Of a stretch of 5,079 nt of DNA, positions 1 through 5,002 are shown piece after piece. The DNA comes from Oscillospiraceae bacterium. Its GTDB lineage: Bacteria > Bacillota > Clostridia > Oscillospirales > Oscillospiraceae. The stretch lies in NCBI GenBank assembly GCA_017378975.1, contig JAFNXT010000146.1:1-5079 (forward strand), given 5' to 3'. Below the pieces are notes generated by a model. That model was not told the origin of the DNA. It saw only the letters and a program-made list of their open reading frames with translations, and searched no databases. Made by a program: the position numbers and the translations under genes. Position 1 is the first letter of the stretch. Each line of letters opens with the position of its first letter.

Positions 1-11
1 AAAATTTGGAC

Positions 12-40
12 TGGACGATCACCATATTATCTGCTATACT
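12..40 (+). promoter_or_regulatory. Probable sigma-A promoter (extended -10) for the small peptide gene
   Basis: TGGACG at 12-17 matches four of six bases of the -35 consensus. TATACT at 35-40 matches five of six of the -10 consensus. The spacer is 17 nt, and a TG dinucleotide at 32-33, one base before the -10, makes an extended -10. Transcription would start near 46-48, giving a leader of about 125 nt before the gene at 173. This is a by-eye call; no other comparably good promoter lies between here and that gene. Confidence 0.55.
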
Positions 41-115
41 ACATGTAGGTACATTTGGGGATTATTATCCTATGATGTAGTGTTCATATCGTTGTGGATG
101 ATATGTGGGCGATTC

Positions 116-136
116 CGGTCCCGTTCTTCGGGTCCG
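116..136 (+). promoter_or_regulatory. Small leader hairpin upstream of the peptide gene
   Basis: CGG at 116-118 plus CCCG at 120-123 pair with CGGG at 129-132 plus CCG at 134-136. This gives seven base pairs with one T-T mismatch and a TTCTT loop. No U-tract follows, so it is not a terminator. It lies about 23 nt upstream of the Shine-Dalgarno at 160-165 and leaves it free, so it could stabilise or tune the mRNA. It does not resemble a riboswitch class that I can name. The rest of the 1-172 leader shows nothing else clear. Confidence 0.3.
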
Positions 137-172
137 ATTTGCATAACTTACATAAGATCGAGGTGAAAAAGA

Positions 173-334
173 ATGAAGGAACTGTATCTGGATGCCGAGA
201 TGGACGTCGTGAAGTTCTCCGTGGAGGACGTCATCGCTACCTCCGTTGAGACTGAGGCTCCCGAGACCACCACTGAGTGGCAGGGCATGGGCGGCCCCAA
301 CGAGGGCGCTCCTGGCGATAGCTTCCTGGAGTGA
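173..334 (+). CDS. Small acidic peptide of the EDVI-x-TS type, unknown function
   Basis: The start is ATG at 173, seven nt after a good Shine-Dalgarno (GAGGTG, 160-165); the product is 53 residues and the gene ends in TGA. It holds about 13 acidic residues against two lysines and no cysteine. There is no signal peptide or transmembrane segment, so it probably starts life in the cytosol. The N-terminal half (residues 3-24) alternates hydrophobic and acidic residues and ends in EDVIATS. The C-terminal half is rich in Thr, Glu, Gly and Pro (TTTEW, GMGGPNEGAPG) and looks disordered. From memory, many short hypothetical proteins in Clostridia share the pattern of a short N-terminal strand ending in EDVI/V-x-TS followed by a Gly-rich tail; none has a function that I know. 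The gene has its own promoter and a strong terminator, so it appears to be an independent, possibly abundant transcript. A precursor peptide is possible but unsupported: no modification or export gene is in view. Confidence 0.8.
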   Translation: MKELYLDAEMDVVKFSVEDVIATSVETEAPETTTEWQGMGGPNEGAPGDSFLE

Positions 335-361
335 TCCGGTAGCTTGACCAAAAGCGAAAAG

Positions 362-400
362 TCCGTCCCCCGGAAACAGTCCGGGGGACGGATCTTTTTT
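362..400 (+). terminator. Strong intrinsic terminator after the small peptide gene
   Basis: A perfect 13-bp stem, TCCGTCCCCCGGA (362-374) with TCCGGGGGACGGA (380-392), encloses an AACAG loop. It is followed by TCTTTTTT (393-400). This is a textbook rho-independent terminator, 27 nt after the stop codon at 334. It isolates the small peptide transcript from the lipoprotein operon downstream. Confidence 0.95.
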
Positions 401-428
401 AATTTAGTGTTACCAAATCGGTTTTCTA

Positions 429-457
429 TTGACGGAACAGGTCGATCATGGTATCAT
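429..457 (+). promoter_or_regulatory. Sigma-A promoter for the lipoprotein operon
   Basis: TTGACG (429-434) and TATCAT (452-457) each match five of six consensus bases, and the spacer is exactly 17 nt. The predicted start site near 463-465 gives a leader of about 62 nt before the ATG at 527. It lies just after the preceding terminator, as expected for the promoter of a new transcription unit. It probably drives all three lipoprotein genes. Confidence 0.8.
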
Positions 458-488
458 TCTTCCAGAATAGGCTTATTATAGTCGATCA
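441..488 (+). repeat. Pair of GTCGATCA direct repeats around the operon start site
   Basis: The 8-mer GTCGATCA occurs at 441-448, inside the promoter spacer, and again at 481-488, about 20 nt into the transcript. The two are exactly 40 bp apart, close to four helical turns, so both copies would face the same side of the DNA. That geometry would suit an operator pair. However, an 8-mer repeat in a GATC-rich region could be chance, and no regulator is visible. Confidence 0.3.
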
Positions 489-494
489 AAATCA

Positions 495-512
495 GCGATC
501 GTCACAGATCGC
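495..512 (+). promoter_or_regulatory. Small hairpin next to the ribosome site of the large lipoprotein gene
   Basis: GCGATC (495-500) pairs perfectly with GATCGC (507-512) around a GTCACA loop. The stem ends two nt before the AGGAGGG Shine-Dalgarno at 515-521, so it could stack next to the ribosome site without covering it. A role in mRNA stability or translation is possible. It could also be a DNA palindrome for a regulator. Confidence 0.35.
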
Positions 513-526
513 GCAGGAGGGAAAAT

Positions 527-3406
527 ATGGAGAGATTCAAAAAGATCTCTGCGCTGTTCCTTGCAGTCGTTATGCTCATTTCCGTCATGGGCGTGCTGGC
601 TGGTTGCGGGGGAGACCCCGTCGACCCTACCGGGGACACAGAGGGGACGCAGGGAGAGAACGGTCCTGTTTCCGGCAAGAAGACCGTTTATGAAGTGTCC
701 GTCAAGTCTGTGGGCGGTATGGCGATGGAAGGTCTTAGTGTTTATATCTACACCAACTCTGCCAAGACTGAACTGGTCGACTTTGGCGAGACCGACGCGG
801 AAGGCAAGGTCTCCTTCGAACTGGCTGAGAGCTCCGAGTATGCTGTCGAGTTGCAAGGTGTCACTGAGGGCTATAAGGTGGAGGACTACTACACCTTCTC
901 CGGCAAGAAGGCTAAGATCGAGCTCGTTTCTTCTCTGATCACCAATAAAACGTTGTCTGAGGTCAGCCCTTCCGAGCCTTTGACCCTTGGTGACGTGATG
1001 TATGATTTCTCCGTCACGACTCCCGACGGTCAGACTGTGACCCTGTCTGAGGTGCTCGAGGAGAAAAAGATGGTCCTGCTGAACTTCTGGTACAGCACCT
1101 GCGGCCCCTGCGCCAACGAGTTCCCCTATATGGACGAGGCTTGGCAGAAATATAAGGATGAGGCACATGTGATCGCGGTGGATCCTCTGGAGGATAATGC
1201 CAAGGTTGGTTCTTATCAGGCGACGATGGGCATGTCCTTCACTATGGCGGCCTGTCCTACGGTCTGGTCCCAGGCCTTCAATGTCACGGGTTATCCCACG
1301 TCCGTGGTGATCGACCGATACGGTGTGATCTGTCTGATCGAGGTGGGTGGCATCACCAGCCTGAGCCCCTTTACCAGCATTTTTGAATATTTCACTTCTG
1401 AGGATTATCAGCAGATGCTGTGCCCCAATGGTGTGAGCGATATCGTGGTCCGTGCCAAGCCTGATCAGACCATGGATAGCTCCGAGAATATCGCCGCTGT
1501 CCTGAATAAGGGTGACGTCGAGGTCACTTACCGGGCCGATGAAGACGAGTATGCCTGGCCTTTCGTGAAGACCGAGAAAAATGGCGTGGATTGTTTCATG
1601 GCCACCAACCAGGGGATCGAGGGCTCCTATGCTATCCTCTATGCTGATGTCACTTTGAAGGCCGGTCAGGCTGTTGGCTTCGACTATCTGGCGTCCACCG
1701 AAAATGGCGGCGACTTCATGCATGTGATCGTGGATGATGAGCCCATCTTCACCATTTCCGGCGCTGACGAGGTGGAGCAGTGGAAGTCCTGCTATCCCTG
1801 TGTGGCTACCGAAGATGGCGTTTATGAGGTCGCTCTGTGCTACATCAAGGATGAGTCTGACAATGTGGGCGATGATACCGTCTACATCAAGGATCTTCGT
1901 GTGGTGGATGCTGATGAGATCGATACTACGGCCCATCTGCCCCGGCAGGCCGCTGTTTCTGAGGACGGTTTCGAATACTCCTATGTGGATATCGTGCTGA
2001 ACGAGAAGGACGGCTACTACCATGTGGGCACCAAGGATGGCCCGCTGCTTTTGGCTGTGCTGATGGACTATACTCAGTTCAGTGAGGAAGAGACTCTGTG
2101 GGATATCGCCTACAACGGCAAGGTCCAGATCGACGGAGTGAGCCTGTACGACAAGATGGTGGACTACTTCTCTTACTCCTCCAATTCTTTGCTCAACGGT
2201 GTTTGTACCGTCAACGAAGAGCTGGCGGGGTATCTGAAGCTGATCGCTGAGACGGTCGGTTTCGATGACTCCGAGAACGAGTGGCTGAAGATGTGTAAGT
2301 ATTATGAGGCTTACGGTAAGGATGCCCAGCAGATGGAGGATCCCATCAAGGGTCTGGCACCTTTCTCCGCTCCGGAAGCTGTGCTTGGCAAGAATAAGCC
2401 CACCAACTTCTTCTACTACAATACTGCCATCATCCCCAGAGGCAAGCTGATGAAGTTCGTCCCTGATAAGTCCGGCGTTTACCGGATCACCTCCAGTAAC
2501 GGATCGGAGCATGGTGTGGATGGCTGGATCTTCAGCGCTGACCGCACGCCTCTGCTGACCTACGAAATGGATGAACGTCTGTTCAACGACAGTGACAACG
2601 TATCCATGGTCTTCTATATGGAAGCCGGGAAGGACTACTACATCGATATCGCTTTCTGGGATGTGTATGAGGAAGGCTATATCTATTTCGACATCGAGTA
2701 TGTCGGCAATACGCTGGAGCATTTCCGGCTGGCTTCTCCCGGTTACTTCACCTATGATACCGATGCCACCGGTGAGGCCATGTATCACGTGGTCGCGGGC
2801 GGTATCGATGTGGCCATGGGTCCCGACGGCTATTATCATGAGCTGATCGGTACCGACGCCAACGGTAAACCCATCCTTGGCAGCATCGTTTATGCTGACT
2901 TCACCGGTGTGACCAGCCTCTTCTCCAATCCCATCGCCACCGTGGATTCTCTGGATGAGGACGGCAACCTGATCCGGGATGAGAACGGCAATGTGGTGAA
3001 GGTCAAGGGTATGATCGATATGGGCGGCTTCGACTTCAGCAAGACTGAGAACGACCTGTTCGTGATCGGCGTGCTTGACAAGCATGACGGTGATCAGGCC
3101 GCGACGGACAAGTATCTCAGAGAATACTGGGGTGAGGATTATGAAGGTAATGCCGCGAGCTACAAGCTGAAGGATATCTATGCCGGCAAGTATCATGGTA
3201 CGGGTGAAGATCTGACCGAGGAGATGCGTGGCTATCTTTCCAAGATGTACGCCGGTTCTGCCAAGGAGCGTGTGGGATGTGTACCCGTGGATGCACGTCT
3301 GGCTGAGATGCTCCAACTGCTGATGGATAAATATACCTTCGAGGATGTGGATAACGCCTGGACTAAGCTGTGCTACTATTATGACCACATCGGTCCTGAG
3401 GCTTGA
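527..3406 (+). CDS. Large multidomain lipoprotein with TlpA/ResA-like thioredoxin domain
   Basis: The product is 959 residues; ATG 527 follows AGGAGGG (515-521) by 5 nt. A lipoprotein signal peptide (two lysines, hydrophobic core, LAGC) gives lipidated Cys27 on the outer face of the membrane. Next come a Gly/Asp/Glu linker, a Cna-B/SpaA-like beta domain (about 52-138) and a TlpA/ResA-like thioredoxin domain (about 155-298) with CGPC at 192-195 and cis-Pro257 in GYPT. The Trp that usually precedes the first active Cys is Thr here. A beta-sandwich (about 343-463) carries a second CxxC, Cys422-Tyr-Pro-Cys425. A module beginning near DGYYH occurs twice (488-597 and 759-956), with a PPC-like beta domain between the copies (about 625-730). 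Expected chemistry is extracytoplasmic thiol-disulfide exchange by the thioredoxin domain. The C-terminal 650 residues are probably for binding or presentation, but this is inferred. The first 300 residues are paralogous to the gene at 3481. The exact substrate is unknown. Confidence 0.9.
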   Translation: MERFKKISALFLAVVMLISVMGVLAGCGGDPVDPTGDTEGTQGENGPVSGKKTVYEVSVKSVGGMAMEGLSVYIYTNSAKTELVDFGETDAEGKVSFELAESSEYAVELQGVTEGYKVEDYYTFSGKKAKIELVSSLITNKTLSEVSPSEPLTLGDVMYDFSVTTPDGQTVTLSEVLEEKKMVLLNFWYSTCGPCANEFPYMDEAWQKYKDEAHVIAVDPLEDNAKVGSYQATMGMSFTMAACPTVWSQAFNVTGYPTSVVIDRYGVICLIEVGGITSLSPFTSIFEYFTSEDYQQMLCPNGVSDIVVRAKPDQTMDSSENIAAVLNKGDVEVTYRADEDEYAWPFVKTEKNGVDCFMATNQGIEGSYAILYADVTLKAGQAVGFDYLASTENGGDFMHVIVDDEPIFTISGADEVEQWKSCYPCVATEDGVYEVALCYIKDESDNVGDDTVYIKDLRVVDADEIDTTAHLPRQAAVSEDGFEYSYVDIVLNEKDGYYHVGTKDGPLLLAVLMDYTQFSEEETLWDIAYNGKVQIDGVSLYDKMVDYFSYSSNSLLNGVCTVNEELAGYLKLIAETVGFDDSENEWLKMCKYYEAYGKDAQQMEDPIKGLAPFSAPEAVLGKNKPTNFFYYNTAIIPRGKLMKFVPDKSGVYRITSSNGSEHGVDGWIFSADRTPLLTYEMDERLFNDSDNVSMVFYMEAGKDYYIDIAFWDVYEEGYIYFDIEYVGNTLEHFRLASPGYFTYDTDATGEAMYHVVAGGIDVAMGPDGYYHELIGTDANGKPILGSIVYADFTGVTSLFSNPIATVDSLDEDGNLIRDENGNVVKVKGMIDMGGFDFSKTENDLFVIGVLDKHDGDQAATDKYLREYWGEDYEGNAASYKLKDIYAGKYHGTGEDLTEEMRGYLSKMYAGSAKERVGCVPVDARLAEMLQLLMDKYTFEDVDNAWTKLCYYYDHIGPEA
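1988..2317 (+). repeat. First copy of an internally duplicated protein module (residues 488-597)
   Basis: This copy begins with an NEKDGYYH block (Asp495), continues with a GT-x-DG and DYTQF stretch, and ends with a helical pair bounded by Cys560 and Cys590 (ending MCKYYEAYG). It aligns with the second copy at 2801-3394. Shared pattern: V-N/D-x-x-L-A, L-x-L, F-D/E-D-x-x-N-x-W-x-K-x-C-x-Y-Y. The duplication is seen at protein level; the DNA has diverged. Confidence 0.8.
2801..3394 (+). repeat. Second copy of the duplicated module, with an insertion (residues 759-956)
   Basis: This copy starts with GPDGYYH (Asp767) and GT-x-x-x-G, then YADFT. It ends with the helical pair bounded by Cys918 and Cys949 (ending LCYYYDHIG). 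Between these conserved ends it is about 86 residues longer than the first copy. The extra part includes two nearby Asp/Asn/Gly-rich turns (DEDGN and DENGN). From the helical pair onward the two copies align without gaps. It forms the C-terminus of the protein. Confidence 0.78.
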
Positions 3407-3427
3407 TCCCCTTGCGTAATGGATGAT

Positions 3428-3461
3428 ATCGGGGCGCGGATGATACCGTCCGCGCCCCGAT
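3428..3461 (+). promoter_or_regulatory. Strong intercistronic hairpin without a U-tract
   Basis: A perfect 13-bp, very GC-rich stem, ATCGGGGCGCGGA (3428-3440) with TCCGCGCCCCGAT (3449-3461), has an 8-nt loop. CCTGAAAAG follows instead of a run of T, so efficient intrinsic termination is not expected. It sits 21 nt after the stop of the large gene and 19 nt before the next start codon. It could protect the upstream mRNA from 3' exonucleases, act as a processing or partial pause site, or lower translation of the next gene. Confidence 0.8.
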
Positions 3462-3480
3462 CCTGAAAAGATGGTGCTAT

Positions 3481-4356
3481 ATGAAAAAAAGCATTTGTAT
3501 TTTGATGATCTTGACGATGCTTATCGGTGCGCTGGCCGGATGTGGTGACCGGTCGAATAATGAGGCCACCACGGTACCGACCGGCGGTCAAAAGGTTTCA
3601 GCCCAGATCCAGGTGACCAATCTGGCAGATGCTCCGCTCTCCGGGGTCAATGTCGCGGTCTATTCGGATGATACGCTGGAAGATATGGTGTTTGCCGGAA
3701 AGACAGGGAGTGACGGTGTTTTTTCTTTCGCTTCCTTCTCTGACGGCTATGTGGCTGTCGTTTCCAAGCTCCCTGTTGGCTATGTGGCTGAGAGTTGCTA
3801 TCCGCTGACAGGGGAGAAGACCCAGATCCGGCTCGGTGCCGGTGTCCTGACCGCTGAGGATATGGATACCATCCGTTATAGCCTTGGGGATGCGATCAAG
3901 GATTTTTCCGTGACGGTATCGGACGGTACGGAGGTCCGCCTTTCCGAGCTCCTTCGGGATAAGGATGCGGTCATGATCAATTTCTGGTTCATGAATTGCC
4001 AACCCTGCAAGGCGGAGTTCCCTCATCTGCAAGAGGCTTATGAAGCATACAGTGAAGAGATCGCCGTCATTGCGCTAAACCCTGTGGATTCGGATAACGC
4101 CTCCATCGAGAAATTCCGTAAGGAGAACGGATATACTTTCCCTATGGGCAAGTGTGATCCGCGGTGGTCTTCTATGATCGGTACGGATGCGTTCCCATTC
4201 ACCATCGTGATCGACAGGTATGGCAATTTGAGTCTGACCCATCTTGGTTCTGTGCCGGATGCCCAAATGTTCAAGAACGTCTTCGAGTTCTATTCCTCAG
4301 AACGATACCAACAACGGTTTTTCAAAGGGATCGACCAAGTTCCGGTCGGTGCATAA
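3481..4356 (+). CDS. Thioredoxin-domain lipoprotein (TlpA/ResA-like) with CQPC active site
   Basis: The product is 291 residues. The signal peptide (two lysines, hydrophobic core, LAGC) gives lipidated Cys21, so the protein is membrane-anchored and faces outward. A Cna-B/SpaA-like beta domain (about 39-122) is followed by a TlpA/ResA-like thioredoxin domain (about 135-285) with Cys173-Gln-Pro-Cys176, cis-Pro239 (AFPFT) and a VIDRYG strand. Expected activity is thiol-disulfide exchange on exported proteins. Gln-Pro in place of Gly-Pro between the cysteines, and Asn instead of Trp before the first one, should shift its redox behaviour. It matches residues 1 to about 300 of the large upstream lipoprotein domain for domain and stops just after the shared S-E-x-Y-Q-Q motif, so it is a short paralogue. 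ATG 3481 is the only start giving an intact signal peptide. Its ribosome site is weak (GGTG at 3473-3476), suggesting lower translation or coupling to the upstream gene. It ends 18 nt before the next gene. Confidence 0.9.
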   Translation: MKKSICILMILTMLIGALAGCGDRSNNEATTVPTGGQKVSAQIQVTNLADAPLSGVNVAVYSDDTLEDMVFAGKTGSDGVFSFASFSDGYVAVVSKLPVGYVAESCYPLTGEKTQIRLGAGVLTAEDMDTIRYSLGDAIKDFSVTVSDGTEVRLSELLRDKDAVMINFWFMNCQPCKAEFPHLQEAYEAYSEEIAVIALNPVDSDNASIEKFRKENGYTFPMGKCDPRWSSMIGTDAFPFTIVIDRYGNLSLTHLGSVPDAQMFKNVFEFYSSERYQQRFFKGIDQVPVGA

Positions 4357-4374
4357 TATTTGGAGGTAATCATC

Positions 4375-4818
4375 ATGAAAAAGATCGTCCTTATCCTGGC
4401 GGCCCTTCTCGCTGTTTCCATGGTCCTGTGCGCCTGCGGAGAGACTGCTCCCGCGCAGACCGGCAGCAGCACTGAGAATACAGCGCCTAGTGACAACGTG
4501 ACAGTGCCCGAGACTACCGAGCCTGTCGCGACGGAGACCCAGCCTCTTGATTTCGTCTACACCGTGAAGGTCGTGGATGCAGATGGCGCCCCTATGCCCG
4601 GTGTGTTCGTGCAGATCTGCGCCGGTACCACCTGCGTGCCTGTTGCGACCGATGCCAACGGTATCGCCGGCTATGTCAACGAAGTGACCGGTGACGGTGA
4701 ACTGGCGGCAAAGATCATCACCATACCCGCGGGTTACGCCGCTGTGGATGACATCACAGAGATCTCTATGGCTGACGGGAAGACAGATGTGGTCTTCACT
4801 CTGGAGCCTGTGGCCTGA
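4375..4818 (+). CDS. Small lipoprotein with a single Cna-B/SpaA-like domain
   Basis: The product is 147 residues. I chose ATG 4375 because GGAGG (4362-4366) precedes it by 8 nt and the signal peptide then starts directly with MKK; an in-frame TTG at 4360 overlaps that ribosome site and would add five residues. The signal peptide ends in a lipobox-like LCAC, so Cys21 should be lipidated; Cys19 at the -2 position is unusual. Residues 22-59 are a Thr/Pro/Glu/Ser-rich, probably disordered tether suited to crossing the cell wall. Residues 60-147 form one beta domain (G-A-P-M-P-G-V, then T-D-A-N-G and P-A-G-Y) like the N-terminal domains of the two upstream lipoproteins. It contains a cysteine pair, Cys82 and Cys87. 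There is no thioredoxin domain or sortase motif. It is the third gene of the operon and may be a partner or substrate of the thioredoxin lipoproteins, which is inference. Confidence 0.85.
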   Translation: MKKIVLILAALLAVSMVLCACGETAPAQTGSSTENTAPSDNVTVPETTEPVATETQPLDFVYTVKVVDADGAPMPGVFVQICAGTTCVPVATDANGIAGYVNEVTGDGELAAKIITIPAGYAAVDDITEISMADGKTDVVFTLEPVA

Positions 4819-4831
4819 TCTGAAAAACGTT

Positions 4832-4878
4832 ATGGCGCCCATGTCAGGAACTGACCTGATATGGGCGTCATCATTTTG
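4832..4878 (+). terminator. Probable intrinsic terminator at the end of the lipoprotein operon
   Basis: A 17-bp stem, 4832-4848 with 4855-4871, includes two G-T wobble pairs and an AACTGA loop. It is followed by CATTTTG (4872-4878), a short T-run, so termination may be less complete than at 362-400. It starts 14 nt after the stop codon at 4818 and precedes a new promoter, which supports its role as the operon end. Confidence 0.75.
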
Positions 4879-4922
4879 CATAAAAAACACGCCTGTTAAT
4901 AAATTGTTTTCGATAATTCTCC

Positions 4923-4951
4923 TTGCAATCAGGCAGTCACTAAGGTATAAT
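4923..4951 (+). promoter_or_regulatory. Sigma-A promoter for the gene at the right edge
   Basis: TTGCAA (4923-4928) matches four of six -35 bases. TATAAT (4946-4951) is a perfect -10, and the spacer is 17 nt. The predicted start site near 4957-4960 gives a leader of about 45 nt before the ATG at 5003. The surrounding stretch 4879-5002 is AT-rich and holds no gene. Confidence 0.8.
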
Positions 4952-5002
4952 ATCATGTGGTATGTATTAATCACAGGATCAATATAGAAAGGCGTTTTAG
5001 AG

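Noticed and set aside
98..166. A 22-codon open frame in the leader, ending just before the small peptide gene
   Set aside because: It has no ribosome site, an Arg-rich random-looking product and no regulatory codon run. Its stop falls at the edge of the real Shine-Dalgarno, so a leader peptide is not supported.
173..334. The small peptide as a lanthipeptide or sactipeptide precursor
   Set aside because: It has no cysteine at all, and no modifying enzyme or transporter lies in the window. Other precursor classes cannot be excluded but have no evidence.
448..693. An 81-codon + strand frame starting inside the promoter of the large gene
   Set aside because: It starts at the -10 box, upstream of the predicted transcription start, and overlaps the lipoprotein signal peptide in another frame. 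The product is Arg-rich and unrelated to anything.
476..3388. A 970-codon open frame on the - strand, covering the large lipoprotein gene almost end to end
   Set aside because: Its codons are in exact register with the sense codons, so it stays open simply because the sense gene lacks TTA, CTA and TCA codons. The translation has no recognisable domain, while the + strand has a signal peptide, CGPC motif, cis-Pro and internal duplication.
3350..3390. A possible internal promoter for the second lipoprotein gene (TATTAT at 3377-3382)
   Set aside because: No acceptable -35 box lies at 16-18 nt spacing, and the sequence encodes the conserved Y-Y-Y stretch of the upstream protein.
4360..4374. TTG at 4360 as start codon of the small lipoprotein
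   Set aside because: The TTG overlaps the GGAGG ribosome site itself and would place acidic and hydrophobic residues before the MKK of the signal peptide. ATG 4375 has ideal spacing.
3598..4974. Further - strand open frames over the two smaller lipoprotein genes (3598-4032 and 4297-4974)
   Set aside because: Same codon-register artefact: they end exactly at TCA serine codons of the sense gene (3598-3600 and 4297-4299). No domain or ribosome site supports them.
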